Shown: positions 11,146 to 22,290 of the stretch, piece by piece | How the letters are laid out: each line of letters opens with the position of its first letter | How positions within the stretch are numbered: position 1 is the stretch's first letter | NCBI RefSeq assembly: GCF_037126465.1 | Contig: NC_088205.1 | Span: 27,015,482 to 27,079,481, forward strand | Source: Ornithodoros turicata | Lineage: Eukaryota > Arthropoda > Arachnida > Ixodida > Argasidae | Direction: 5' to 3' | Length of the DNA: 64,000 nucleotides | Program-made: the position numbers and the translations under genes | The notes under the pieces: generated by a model | The model's input: the letters and a program-made list of their open reading frames with translations, nothing else | What the model was told of the DNA's origin: nothing | Databases searched by the model: none

Positions 11146-12540
11146 GCTTCACAAGTAAATATTATTAGCGTACACATCAATCCCACAGCGCACAAATGCA
11201 CACTTGGTGTCGCTGCAGTAAAATTTGTCCGGCGGTGTAACTCTGATAGAGTTGCAGAACTGCATACCGTGCCGTTCTTCGGAACATGGGTATAGGTGTT
11301 CCCCGATTCCCATTTCCTGTGTGCTAGTTGCAATAGTTGTTTAGTTGCCTCTGCGGTTTCGATCTGTGTCCATTTTTACCCGAAAGGAAAGAGACATCTT
11401 TTTCTTCGCACGTTCTAGAATTGCCGTCATTCTATGTATCTTCTCGAACTCAACAGTTCTCCGTAACGAGGGGCTCTTGCTGTTTCTCTTCCTTTCCTTT
11501 TTTGTTGCTGTTCGTTCATTGCCTTCGGCTCCCAGCGCTTTTTAAGAATGAAATAAGATACTGCTGACAGAATACGCTTTGGTCGCACAGGCAGAGTTTG
11601 CAGACAGGCAGACCACACCTCCAGCCACGCCACCAACCGGGCTCAGTCACTCCCGCGGCTACGGATGTCACTATAAAGACATGGCGGTGCTTGCAAAGTC
11701 GACATCCTATGCTTCTTATACCCAAAGCGCACTGATGCAGTATCCACATCGCGCGCAATCGTGATTAGGCAGCGATTGTGATCGTTCTCAGGTGCGGACA
11801 AAGCGAGTCTCGGCGACAGAGATAAAAAACGCAGACACTTCTCACCCGTTCGCGAACATGATTACACCAATTACACAATTCGAGGAGGGTTGGCGCAGGC
11901 GCAGTGGCTTCCTTTTGCCCTCGCCTTCTCGCTACTCGCACTGCCGGTTCCGGGTCGGCAAGATGGCGGCTATGACAGCGGCCCGCACGAAGAAAACAAC
12001 ATCGACAAACGCCGAAACAGATGAAATCGCATTTGTATTAATGTGAATTTCTTTAAAGTAGACATCCTGAACCAGGGTTTTCTTTTAACTTCTGGGGGTA
12101 TTGTGTAAAGCTTCCACCAGACGGCTGCAAATGAAAATCAAGATCACGAACGTGAAGTGCGGACGGTACGACATGCCCAGCGGGATTACGCCGACCAGGA
12201 TTGCGGACCGATCCAGCTTGTGTGCGACGTGCGTTTTGGGCATGCATACATGCACACTGAGAAAGGAAATGAGAGGTACCTGAGATTCGGGGCCACTTAC
12301 ACGACATCACATCGTTAAGGCGTTCCAACCTTTGTGTAAGGAAACAAGACCTTGGTAGCTTAGGGGACGATGAACCAGCAGTCACGCGTTTCTAATGCCC
12401 CCGAACTCTGGGTAGACACAATCAGAGCTGTTTAGTTGTCATGTGGCGAATTTCATCGAGAAAGCAAATCTTGCCAAGCGATAGGCGCTGATTCAAGTAC
12501 CTGCTCCCGGTGGTCTCATACGGGCTTGCGTCCCCAAACG
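11146..12540. other. No gene supported
   Basis: At 11960 an ATG in good initiation context (GCAAGATGGCGGC) opens a 27-codon frame after GC-rich sequence (11.88-11.96 kb). It could be a first exon, but the same AAGATGGCGG word lies inside two transposon-like repeats (19.85 and 55.82 kb), so I do not call it. The rest is unassigned. Confidence 0.35.
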
Positions 12541-12545
12541 GCAAG

Positions 12546-13195
12546 CCATTTGCCCTCGACAGCATGGAGGTAAGAAACTAAGGAGATGCCCTAAACGCCT
12601 CTCCCAATGCCAGCGGGCGTGCTGTGACCCGCGCATGGCATTGTGGTTAGCTGCCCACACACGTGACCCATAAAAGTCACGGCAAGACGTCATAAAACAT
12701 GGCGTCCTCCATGCCCGGGGCGTATTTTACCTGAACACAGTGACCAGCTGCGGCCGAGGAACTTGTTTCCGGTTTCATAACATCTTTGGAGTTATCATAC
12801 CCGTTGAAACACAAAATAACAAGCTCTGTGTGGTAGGAATGGATCACTAAATCGCAAGAAGACGTACGTACATCCTCGTGACATTGCCTGGCTTCTCTTT
12901 TGTTTTGCTCAACTTTTGCTGTGATTTATCACGCGGCAAATGTTGAAACACCTCATAACCTTCAAAGTATTGTGCAAATGGAATCCTTGAAGGTAAGAGG
13001 TTTGTTGAAGATGAGGTTTGCTAAACTTCCAAGCCTCCGCGCAGACCGCCATAACGCCGAAACATGTGGGGATCACATGACCGGGCAACTAGATGGGCGT
13101 GGTATTGCCAGGAGCTACCGCTAGAGGGGTCCCACGGCCCTCCGATCTTATAGCCCTCTCCTTAGTTTCTTACCTCCATGCTCGACGGCAACAAA
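12546..13195. repeat. Element with inverted terminal repeats
   Basis: The block AGCATGGAGGTAAGAAACTA followed by AGGAGA lies at about 12562-12587 and returns inverted at about 13155-13185, with pairing extending to the flanking TTGCC..CGA. Length is about 650 bp with no transposase. Likely a non-autonomous DNA transposon. Target duplication not resolved. Confidence 0.5.
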
Positions 13196-13451
13196 GCGCG
13201 TCTTGAACACTGCACGGCACTGCAACCATCTTTCTTGGATTGGATTGATCACGCTCTGTAAATAGCCAATCCACGATTCCTCGGAATCACTGTCTACTAT
13301 ATATTATAGTACTCGTTTTTTAGTGAGGCCATGATACCGACGCTGTCCGAAAACATTAACCCGGTGAAACTCTCCAACGCCACTGCCGTCATTTGTTGCG
13401 CGCGTATACCTGTCTCCTCCAGTCCCGTTCCATCCGTTTTTCCTCATGCGC

Positions 13452-13638
13452 ATTTGGTAGCCAAGGTCGTGCTGAAGACTGGGAGGTGGTGGGTTCGAAT
13501 CCTACCACCAGCTGTGCTGTCTGAGGTTTTCCCTGGGTTTTCCAAAAACTTTTCAGACGTATGTCGGCACAGTTCTCCCTCAAGTCGGCCCAGGACGCAA
13601 CCCCCTGTCTTCCACACTTTCCTGCTGTCCTCTCTCCA
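13452..13638 (+). mobile_element. SINE subfamily 1, 5' and middle part
   Basis: It begins at TTGGTAGCCAAGGTCGTGC, has a B box GGTTCGAATCC at about 13491, then the body (GAGGTTTTCCCTGGGTTTTCC, ATGTCGGCACAGTTC, AAGTCGGCCCAGGACGCA) and part of the tail (TTTCCTGCTGTCCTCTCTCC). It stops abruptly at about 13638. The missing last piece is at 14069-14120, in the right order and orientation. Confidence 0.85.
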
Positions 13639-14068
13639 CCGAGAAGACCCCGATATTCCCAGATATACCGATATATCTCGAAATTCTCGTTCTCAAAAAA
13701 AGGAAAATCAAGGAGAATACTGGATTGCTTCGTAAGATGATATGCGTTTTAAAAACACGACATCACTATTTAACCATTCATATTCATGTGTTTTCGATGT
13801 CTGTCCAAGTCGTATTAGCGAACGAAATCCACATTTTAGCAGCCGTTAGGCTTGGGAGGGCGGACACGACGGAGCGCAGCATGTTGATTAGTTTATTATT
13901 AGGTTAGTCCAAGTTCGGCGCTTGTGTTATGTCCAGGTTAGTCTCAGTTCGCCGTTGGCAGTTTCTCGCGCGCGACTGTGCATTTTATAGTCAGATAACA
14001 TTTATTTACATTAGTGTATTTTGCAACGGGGATTTCGATCACTGTATTTCGAGGTACACCCCCGTCAT
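13639..14068. other. Probable insertion splitting a SINE
   Basis: About 430 bp lies between the two parts of one SINE. It includes a near-tandem pair, AGGTTAGTCCAAGTTCGGCG and AGGTTAGTCTCAGTTCGCCG (13.90-13.96 kb). Weak complementarity exists between its ends. I do not recognise the element. Confidence 0.4.
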
Positions 14069-14120
14069 GTGTCCACATCTGTACGCCGCTCATAGCCACA
14101 GTTGCTTCGCGACGCTAACC
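14069..14120 (+). mobile_element. SINE subfamily 1, 3' piece
   Basis: Carries GTCCACATCTGTACGCCGCT, CATAGCCACAGTTGCTTCGC and GACGCTAAC, the exact continuation missing from the copy at 13452-13638. Confidence 0.75.
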
Positions 14121-14289
14121 GGAATCAAAATAATCGTGTCAAAAGGTATTGCCCCTCGGAGCAAATGCCCTGGTTCTGCCAATGGAACAATTTTCGCACC
14201 TCCCCGGAACAATACTTCCCAATTCCCAATTAGACATTTCCTGAAACCGCAGTATGGCTTTTCAAGTCATCTTGTGTGCTTGCCCATAT

Positions 14290-14690
14290 CCCGGCAGCCA
14301 GGGAGGGGGGGAGGGGATTTATTGGCAGAAAAAAAAATAAAAAGAAAGGGGAAAGGTCAGCCATGCAGACGCAGGCTTGCTATTCCCTAAACACACAAAA
14401 AAAGGAAAAGGAAAAAATATAAACAAGAAAGAAAAAGAAGTAACGAAAAGACAAATAATTAAATAAACAAATAAAAACAAGAAAAAAATGAAAACACACT
14501 CGGCTCACAGGAAGCTGAGGAGGCCCGTATAACGCAAAAAGCGGAGCACCGCTTTTGCGACTCTCCACTGGCTAGCTCGCTGCACAGGGCCAAGGAGTGT
14601 TGCGAGAGGAACGTCTGTCCGTCCGTCCGTCCGTGCACCCAAGCTCTGAGGGTACGGGGCCATTACATACATCGTGTCGTTACATCGACG
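14290..14690 (-). mobile_element. LINE C-terminus and 3' UTR, poly-C tailed
   Basis: On the minus strand the peptide ends PLATLLGPVQRASQW followed by AKAVLRFLRYTGLLSFL and a stop. This parallels the end of the large LINE (PLAVLLGPTQHAEV, ALTRFLRESKLLGIL). The 3' UTR carries the stem-loop 14348-14387 (GGGAA, TAGCA, AGCC, GGCT, GACCT, TTCCC) and ends in C-rich tract (G-rich on plus near 14300-14318). Upstream, coding sequence gives way directly to a 17-bp minisatellite. The matching upstream half of the gene may be the piece at 15.64-16.16 kb. Confidence 0.75.
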
Positions 14691-14824
14691 GACGTAATGG
14701 CACGATGGATGTAACAGCTCATTGGATGTAATAGCACGGTATGGATGTAACGACGCGTTGGACGTAACAGCATGATGGATGTAATGACACGATGGATGTA
14801 ACGACACGATGGACGTAACGGCCA
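14659..14824. repeat. 17-bp minisatellite, partly inverted
   Basis: Eight units of the type GGATGTAACGACACGAT run from 14690 to 14824. Just before them (14659-14687) two units lie in the opposite orientation (CATTACATACATCGTGTCG), so the array has a head-to-head junction. The same unit forms the array at 15.81-16.03 kb. Confidence 0.85.
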
Positions 14825-14989
14825 AAAAATCTGGGTCGCCATGGGGGCGATGGGAGGTAAGAAGGTCGACGGGAGGAGAAGCCCGGATTAGGAATAGCAG
14901 GAGTGAACCGGTGACCCGCCTGTGTTCAAGACGACTACAACCCGCAGGCGATTGCGGTGTGTGTGTTTCTTTTGATTCTTTCTTTTTCG

Positions 14990-15075
14990 TTTTCTTTTTA
15001 TGGAAGGAATAGCAAGTCGGCCTATGCCTGACTAACCTTTCCCCGCTTCTTTTTCAATATATCCCCCCCCCCACC
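14990..15075 (+). mobile_element. LINE 3' end, poly-C tailed
   Basis: Contains the stem-loop 15006-15044. The flanks GGAATAGCAAG and AACCTTTCCCC are the same as in the large LINE, but the inner stem reads AGTC-GGC/GCC-T-GACT instead of AGCC/GGCT. It ends in TTCAATATATCCCCCCCCCC. Opposite orientation to the neighbouring LINE pieces. Confidence 0.7.
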
Positions 15076-15640
15076 CCGGTTGGTGGTCAGTGGCGATGTA
15101 CATTCATCCACAATGCATAGTGCATGAATATCCATCAATAATGCGTTTCGGTACCTGGCCAATAATAATAGTTCCGCCCATCCTTTCTTTTCTCCCGGTC
15201 TCGCTGGCATGGGACGCGCGGACATATGCATCCGATGCGAAAACTTCAAATTGTGGCTTTCATTTCCACCCCATTCTTTCCCGAACGAACTTGAAAAGTG
15301 AACCAGTACAAACTAACCGCAGACAGTCTCGAAAAAAAGAAAAGGAACACGCACACACAATAAAGCTTTTACAAGCATAAGATGGCCCGTCACGACGGGA
15401 GCTCTGCTCAAGCGCTAACTTAACCTGCCAGCCACACGTACCACAACGTGTGGCTGCAACATGTGGCAGACATTGAAAATAAAATACATAACTAAATGAA
15501 CTGAGCATGATTGAGCATGAACGTGTCTTTAATGATCTTATCTGTGTGCTGCTCTCACTATATAGTTGCGCAACGGTACCATTACCAAAGGAACAGCGAC
15601 ATTCGCATGGGGACCAGGTTCTCCTCCTATGTTTGAAAAC
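15076..15640. other. No gene seen
   Basis: Sequence between the LINE end at 15.08 kb and the next LINE relic. No recognisable motif; may be insertion material separating two halves of one LINE. Confidence 0.4.
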
Positions 15641-15642
15641 AA

Positions 15643-16165
15643 CTACGGAATTAACGACCTCAACACTTGCTGGCCACTGACGTAAGTGCGACAAAAAAGT
15701 ACAGAACAGCGATCGATGCTGGAATGAACCGCGTTTGGGATGGTCGATGAAAGGCGCTGCGTAACAAGCACAGAACACCGACGAGAACATTGACCGAGTG
15801 TTCTGTGTCCGTGGATGTAATGGCTCGTTGGACGTACTGGCCCGATGGATGTGATGACTTGTTGGGTGTACTGGCTCATTGGATGTAATGACCCGTGGAT
15901 ATAGTGGCCAAAAATGGATGTGAAGTCTCGTTGGATGTAACGGCACAATGGATGTAACAGCTGGACGTAACGGCTCGTTTTTGGATGTAACGGCGCGTTG
16001 GATGTAAAGGCACGGTGGATGTAGTGGCACGGAATCACCTCTGAGAGGTGTTGCCAGAGCACGGCCCGATGATGGTGGTGACGCTGACAGTGGAGGAGCT
16101 GATGGGAGATATCGTCTTCTACAGCGCTGCAGGGGCAAGTGGGAGATGGGACGCGGCCCATTTTG
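15643..16165 (-). mobile_element. LINE C-terminal fragment invaded by minisatellite
   Basis: The minus strand encodes GRVPSPTCPCSAVEDDIS then HQLLHCQRHHHHRAVLWQHL, a CCHC-type LINE C-terminus comparable to CPTCNVEADVPHILIACQRY in the large LINE. Directly after LWQHLSE the frame runs into the 17-bp minisatellite, which is stop-poor and so makes a long artificial open frame. The expected closing segment (LLGP and the final helix) is absent here but present at 14.5-14.6 kb beyond a second array of the same unit. The 3' tail of another LINE (16166-16540) abuts its upstream edge. Confidence 0.7.
15811..16035. repeat. 17-bp minisatellite
   Basis: About 14 imperfect units of the type GGATGTAACGGCACGTT. 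A few units are shortened or carry T-runs, for example near 15905 and 15980. Confidence 0.85.
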
Positions 16166-16540
16166 AACAGACAAATGTTGTTGTTGTTGTTGGTTGGTTA
16201 AATAACAAGGGGAGGTTGAATTCGCGCAAGCGAATTCTGCTACCCCACCAAAAAAAAAAAAAAAGAAACTGTACGATCGCACCACAGAAGGTGCGAGCGC
16301 TAATTTATAGGGTTTCTAGTCCAGATTTCACAATGAAATTGACAAGAGCATTGAAGGCCGCGTCCCTGTGCTTAGCGTCCCATACGCCTAAGACTTTCTC
16401 TATGCTGAAGTTCCTGCTGTCGAGATGGCCGAGGGTCTGCCTCAAGATGCCTCTTTGTGCAGCATGTTTTGGACAATGCATGATGATATGGGGGCAGTGG
16501 AAAACACTGAACAGCCAAATGTGTTTTGCTCTCAACTATA
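16166..16540 (-). mobile_element. LINE C-terminus and 3' UTR
   Basis: The minus-strand peptide reads HCPHIIMHCPKHAAQRGIL, then LGHLDSRNFSIEKVLGVW and finally FNALVNFIVKSGLETL with a stop. That is the CCHC end, LGP/LGVW block and closing helix seen in the other LINEs. The 3' UTR contains a T/A-run, the stem-loop 16209-16246 (GGGG, TAGCA, GAATTCGC/GCGAATTC, AACCT, CCCC) and a (CAA)n tail (GTT on plus, 16173-16190). The tail joins the neighbouring LINE fragment, so this is probably a nested insertion. Confidence 0.8.
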
Positions 16541-18005
16541 TAGCACATTCTCTAGAAATCGACACCCACCCACTTTCCGCACTAAATTTCGGCAAGATCA
16601 CGACCCACTTGTTTACAACAGCGGCAACAGCAACGCGCACATCGGAATTCTGGAAAATGACTTCCTAGAGAACATACCCCTGCGTGTAGGATGGGTGGAG
16701 TTTTACTACATCACGAACGAAGCAGGCGGAAGGTCGTGCGAGCGACAGATCTCTACTGGCCGTACGAAGGGGCATCAACTGACGCCTAATCTAGACAGGG
16801 GCACGTTTTAAGATGGCATTAAATCGTTCTTTTCGGAGCACATTGAGCTTCGGAGAACTGGCACACGTATTAGGAGGGAGATAAATACAGGTTGCCTGAG
16901 AGCCGCGCGTTACTGGTGACCCTTTGAAGAAATTTGTGCGTCACTTGCCAACTTGCCAACGGCAGTGGAAGGTAAACAAAGAATGATAGAACGAGCTGGA
17001 CGTCACACACAGACCAGTCTTCTGTTTGTCTCTGTGCGGAGACACAAAGAAAGAGTGATAAATGACTGCCACGGTGAAGAAAGAAACCCGATTTATGGAC
17101 ACGTTCCCTCGGCAAACCAGAGAAAAAAGGGATGACATATTGAGCAAAAAAAAGAAATTATGAAAGTGACAGGCAAGAATGAAGAAGAGAAAGAAAAAGT
17201 GTATCCGCTACGTCAACAGAGAAGGAGCAAACATTAGAATTGCTCCCGGAGCGCTGTGGTGACTTTGCGCTGTGGCGCTTCCCGCCATCTCCCTCTCTGT
17301 TATCCGTTCTCTCTTTCTCTCTCTATCTTTTCTGCATAAGCAAAGAGAGCTCCGATATTTTCCACAGCGAGAACTTTTCTCTTACAGTACTGTCGCATCT
17401 TCTAGTGCCACGCGTTGCAGGTGGCCTGGAATGCCTCGAAACACACTTGGGTACGGAGTCGTATAGACACAGCGGTGAAACATATAAGAGATGTAACACA
17501 GAGTGAAAGTACTCGGCATCATCAGAAAGCAATGTCCTCCTGTCAGAAAGACGGCAGCTGACGAAACGTTTACAGCTCTCTGATTTGTATTGCTAATTGT
17601 AGGATGGGAGAAGCGCAATGCCTGCCCACCTCTCTCATTGGCGGTCAGGTGTGCTGGCATGCAACAATGGTAGCACAACTCACTGGCAATAAGAGGTGTG
17701 GGTTGGAAACCCACTATCGCCGTGTTTGGATTGCATCGAGCTACACGACGAAAACCATGTCATTCGCAAATGGTGTCACTGTCGATGATTAAGACACGAG
17801 GGCCAATCATATGAAGCTATATACAAATACATTTATTATATTTTTATTTATTTTTCTCTAAACTAGCGAAACATTAGAGTATTTCACAAAAGTGTCGCGT
17901 TTTGGACGACGCTCAGTTGGCTAAGTATCACAAGCCAAAACAAGGAAGAAGTCTATGTGCGATGTGTGTATCGTCTATATGTCTATTTTTGAGGCATTTA
18001 TGAAC
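16541..18005. other. No gene seen
   Basis: Several open frames of up to 128 codons occur without recognisable motifs. There is a CT-rich stretch near 17.29-17.33 kb. Nothing could be assigned. Confidence 0.4.
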
Positions 18006-18009
18006 CGCA

Positions 18010-18681
18010 TAAAGGGCAACCTCCATGGAGCGAATTTTTGCAACGAAGTTCGCGCGGCAGACTGCCACGCGCGTTCCGCCGCCAGTTGTTCGCCGGCACC
18101 AGCTCCATGGAGCGAAAAACCAGCGGACGGCGTCGGGAAGTCATGCTGTGATGCCACTGTTGCCAGGGTATAAGGTGAAAGCTTAGTGAAATCAATTGCT
18201 CGAAAAAGTGCATTTAATGTCACAAATTTTGCAACTAAATCCAGCATCTGTCTGAAAAGATGCGCCCAGTAACGTACCGAAAAGCATATTCACTACTGCG
18301 AAAAGAAAACATGTTTCTTGGCAGAGAATGCCTCACGTTCTAACGATGCAGTTGGCGAAACAGCGGGCAGACGACAGCATCCAGTTGCAAGAAGAGGACG
18401 ACGACGATGATTCACGAGAGCAGACGACCACGTGCAGACGATCTGGCGTAGATTCGTAGCGGAAGAGCACTTTGATTGGTTCATCTGCAGTTGACGCTTC
18501 CGGAATCGCGGACGCTGGGCGAAAATTATGGCGGGCTAGAAGGCCGCCATAGCGAAAATATCTGGCATGGGCAGATCGGCGGCGGACGCTCACATTTTTG
18601 ACGCCTCGCGCAGGGCGTCCGACGCTGAGCGAAGTTCGCAGCTTTTTCGCTGTGCATTCGCTCCATGGAGGTTGCCCTTAA
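18010..18681. mobile_element. Non-autonomous DNA element, perfect 24-bp inverted ends
   Basis: The left end at 18012-18035 begins AAGGGCAACCTCCATGGAGC and is the perfect inverse of 18656-18679. The right flank reads TTAA and the left TAAA, which would fit a TTAA target with one later change, as for piggyBac or Kolobok type elements. An internal copy of CAGCTCCATGGAGCGAAAAA lies at about 18100-18120. No transposase frame is seen. The superfamily call is only a suggestion. Confidence 0.65.
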
Positions 18682-18927
18682 TGCCACAGCAATCGCGTGC
18701 ACAACACAACGCGTGCCTTGCGGCGAGGCTCACTTTTAAGAGAGTGGGAATCGACTGGGAACGAGGGTAGCTATCTGAAAAACAGTGTTAAGCCTTCCTC
18801 CCTTCATGTCGAAAGTTCTTGTATTCGTGACAAATTATTGGAGTGCCAACTTTGTATTCGTGTTTAATTTCTCCTAACGGGTTGTGGTTGTTTTTGCTAC
18901 CTCTCTACTGCCAAGGGTATACACAAT

Positions 18928-19083
18928 CGGTGCGAGATAGAGAAAAGCGAATGAGCTCAGCGAATGCATTCGCTGAGGGAATGCGTTGCCGCCATTCGCA
19001 TGTGATGCCATTTGGATTCACCGTGTGACACGGAACGAATGGCATTCGCTGGGAATGACATTCAATTTGCCGTCTCACAGGGT
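18928..19083. repeat. Fold-back with a perfect 22-bp palindrome
   Basis: CTCAGCGAATGC/GCATTCGCTGAG forms a perfect palindrome at 18956-18977. Outer sequence TGCGAGA..GCGAATG at the left pairs imperfectly with CATTCGC..TCTCACA at the right (to about 19083). Confidence 0.5.
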
Positions 19084-19670
19084 ATTACTTGTTCGTTCGA
19101 ACACTGCAATTCACGTTCCTTCTGACGCTTGCCTAACTGACATATATCAAGCACTCCAGAGCTACAACGAACAACATACTGCTTGTGTGTGCAAGATTGG
19201 TCCTGCAAGATTAATTTCCACTTACAATAGAAACAAGAAGGAAATTGAACACACACACAAAAAGGAAAGAATATGGAATAAACTCGTTTAAACAACAGCA
19301 GAAATTAACGCACAGTACAAGTTACAGAAAAAAAGTAAACTACATTACAGTTGCTCGTTTTTGAGCGCCAGCTGTTACGTGCTCAATTTCGCGAAGATCT
19401 TGTCCCATATGTCACATCGTCGAAACACAGAAGAGAAGAAACGAAGAGAAGAAGAAGAGGAGAATAAAGTTGCAAGACGCAGATCGGTCATTTCGGAGAG
19501 TCACGTTGTCTGTGGTGTTGGCCTCATTATGGTCCGTCCTAAGAAGTATACGCCTCCTGAAGAGCTTCGGACACATCGTCCCGCACAAGCGAATGCATCA
19601 ACTCAGCTCAAATAAACGACTCTGTCGCTGTCGTTGATTTGATGTAACTTGTATCATATCCGCGGAGTTT
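19084..19670. other. No gene supported
   Basis: A plus-strand open frame (19361-19615) is rich in Glu, Lys and Arg and ends MVRPKKYTPPEELRTHRP. I cannot tie it to a family. Upstream context is unremarkable. Confidence 0.35.
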
Positions 19671-19729
19671 TTTTTTTTTTTAAGCAACAACAACAACTTT
19701 ATTTTTAGTTAACGACGTACAAGCACATA

Positions 19730-20585
19730 CACAGGATGTTACCCTATATAAACTCTGAAGGACATTCAACTCTGGCAAATTTCAAAGCGATTCAGCATCG
19801 TAGTGCAAAGTTATAATGCAAAATGTATGAATCCCGTATTCACAACGTCCAAGATGGCGGTGTCGCAATTAGATGTTGAGACAGTACTCCCAAGACGCAC
19901 AACAATGAGGAACTGATATTGCAGAACAGGTCGCTGCGATCCCAGCCGCTGACCTGACCTTTCCTCTCTTTTGTTTTTGTTCTAATAAAAAATTTAGGAT
20001 GATCCATTGGTGGATACATTATAAATGCGTTAGCATAAACCTTTGGTTCCTTCTTTTGCTTCTTTCTTTCATTTTTGCTTCTTTTCCTTTGTTCCTTATT
20101 TTGCTTACGTTGCTCTTCCGTCTCGTCAGCACGTCGCCGTCGATCGCATTCCGTTTTCCTTTGTCGCCTACTTGGGCCGGCACTCGTACGCGGTTCGCAC
20201 TCCATTGTATCCTCATCCGCACGGCGCGTACTACCGCCTGCACGTCTGTCCGCAGACGGACGTCGCAGTTTTCCCTTTGACTTGACCCTCCTAATGCTAA
20301 CGCGTTAATATATCCCCCCCTCCCAGCCGCTTGAGTTCTGTGCGTCACGACGCCGTCTGGGGATCAGCGTTTGAACAACCCTTCAACAACACCGCCATTT
20401 TGAATGTATTGAATGCGCGGTTCGTACATTTTGCATTATACTTTTGTACAACGATGCTCAATCGCTTTTAAATGTAAAAGGATTGAATGTCCTTCAGAGT
20501 TTCATATAAAGACAACACAACTTTCCATCTGCGTTGAGTAACTGCCAAGCATGACATGCAAGCACAGGTAGGTTGCACCCTGAAG
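19730..20585. repeat. DNA element with long inverted repeats
   Basis: AACTCTGAAGGACATTCAA at about 19751 and TTGAATGTCCTTCAGAGTTT at about 20483 are inverted copies. Pairing continues through GCATCGTAGTGCAAAG, TATAATGCAAAATGTA and ATGGCGGTGT. The right end carries about 70 bp more between the terminus (TTGCACCCTG) and this block than the left, so the left arm has an internal deletion. Organisation and words match the TA-flanked element at 55.63-56.31 kb. No transposase. Confidence 0.6.
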
Positions 20586-21500
20586 ATACAGTGATTCATT
20601 GCCCTAAATCAATCAATTGCTTCGCAGCTCTTCTCGGGAACTATACGCTCATAGTATGTATTGAGTTAACGGAAATAGTTTATCTGATCAGAAGTTCTTC
20701 TATGAAGTTGCTGGTTCTGGTGAGGTCTCCATTTTTATTCTTTGCATTTTTACCGTTTTATTTTTCATGACAGCGGAATCTGTCAGCTCATGTAATCGAT
20801 TTTTCCTAGTATATTTACGTTATCAATCGAACAGTTATGTGTAGCGAATAAGTGCGAAAACACGTTCGTCCTTCGATGTTTGGGAATCTTGAGGACTCGA
20901 CACTGTGAAGCATGGTCTGTCGCCTTCTCCTCTGATACGTGATTCAATACAGGCACAGGACGTACCAGTACCTCGACGGCACTAAGTCTAACGCCTTTAG
21001 CAGCCTTATCGAGACACGCCATCTAGCCAGAATAAACGCGGGCAAGCAATGACCATCGATATCGGCCGAGGTTGTTTGGTTAATGGGAGATGTAAGCGTA
21101 TACAGTCTCATCGCAGGATTTTGTGATGGGTCGATAGAAACACTCGAGGCAGTCAATATAAGGAGAAAGACAAGCATAGGTTAGTTGCTCCCCCTGAAAA
21201 GGTAAATAATTATAGACACGTCCTTTTCGGCTAGTATGCTTAAACAGGCTGCCGCTACATCATTCCACATATCGCACGAAAAACGATGCAGAATGATCAA
21301 CCAGGGTTATAGCCAGCTCCGTGTGGTCGCAGTCTGGGCGCCCTCCAAGCACACACAGGCTTGGATGATGCCGTTACTTACGCAATATGTATTGGTATGG
21401 ACAGCACATATGAATCAATAAGGATATCCTTACTTATAGGTCGAAGCGAGAGCAGTCATGTGCGACCATTCACGCAGTTATCACGCCTTTGCCCACACGG
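20586..21500. other. No gene seen
   Basis: No recognisable protein or repeat. Composition is ordinary. Confidence 0.4.
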
Positions 21501-21504
21501 ACAT

Positions 21505-21655
21505 AAACCAGTGGCGTAGCCAAGGAGGGGAATGTGTTTCAGGGGTGCAATGCCACCCCGAAAACCGTACCTTTGGTAGTGCATTTCAAAGACGGAAAAC
21601 ATGGGTGAAATCCCCCTCCTCCATGTAAAAAGTTCCCGTAAAACCCCTACCCCTT
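21505..21655. repeat. Interspersed repeat with GTGGCGTAGCCAAGG start
   Basis: It begins CCAGTGGCGTAGCCAAGGAG, followed by C/G-rich sequence (CCACCCCGAAAACC, CCCCCTCCTCC). This opening is a very common dispersed repeat motif in arthropod genomes. Its far end is unclear because the next LINE end begins. Confidence 0.4.
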
Positions 21656-21740
21656 CTTCCTTTTTTTGGAACAGCAAGCCGTCCTCTGTCTGGCTGACCT
21701 TTCCTTTTTCTTTAATAGATCTTCGTATCCCTCTCCCTTT
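21656..21740 (+). mobile_element. LINE 3' end, poly-C type
   Basis: Contains the stem-loop 21668-21704 (GGAA, CAGCA, AGCC, GGCT, GACCT, TTCC), then TTTTTCTTTAATAGATC and CCCTCTCCC. It corresponds to the end of the large LINE, with loop sequence changed. Confidence 0.6.
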
Positions 21741-22290
21741 GCCGAAATATTTTTCTGGTTACGTTACTGACACAAGATGCTTTCCTTTAACGAAGAAAGG
21801 AGCACAGTGCGTTTCATGGGAAGGGGAAAACAATAATCATGCTAAAAATGTCCTTCGTGACACACATCTAAGTGGGAGACTGTCTTCCAACATTAATGGT
21901 ACTATAGTACACCATGAAATACTATATGAATACATTGTTGCCACCTCATGAGAGGACTTTCACGCTATTTCCATGCAAAGCATCCTTTTTAAGGTGAGCG
22001 GCAGAATGCGTCTGACTCCACTTCAGCAAGGAAAGCCAGTTTAAACGCGATAGATATGGGGAGAGAGATGGGATGGGAGAGGCCACTGCCCTGCATGGGA
22101 GGATAAAGCCGCTATAGCGCTGCAGCGCTGACCACTTTATCTTACAATAAGCGAGACGTGTGCGGAAGTTTACAGTCCATTAGCACGTTAGTAATTTGTT
22201 ATAAGCTAATGAGGACGCTAGTTACCAAATTTTGGGGGTTATAAATAAAAGCGATACAAATGGCGTTGACGTTTTGCTGGAAGCTCCGCC
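21741..22290. other. No gene seen
   Basis: Nothing recognised. Confidence 0.35.

Noticed and set aside
11960..12046. ATG in good context (AAGATGGCGGC) as a first exon
   Set aside because: The same word is inside two inverted-repeat elements here, and the frame closes after 27 codons with no evident donor site.
12562..12587. Splice donor (CATGGAG then GTAAG)
   Set aside because: The block recurs inverted at 13.16 kb as part of an inverted-repeat element.
15260..16285. 341-codon open frame on minus strand
   Set aside because: Most of it reads through the 17-bp minisatellite and LINE debris in a non-LINE frame.
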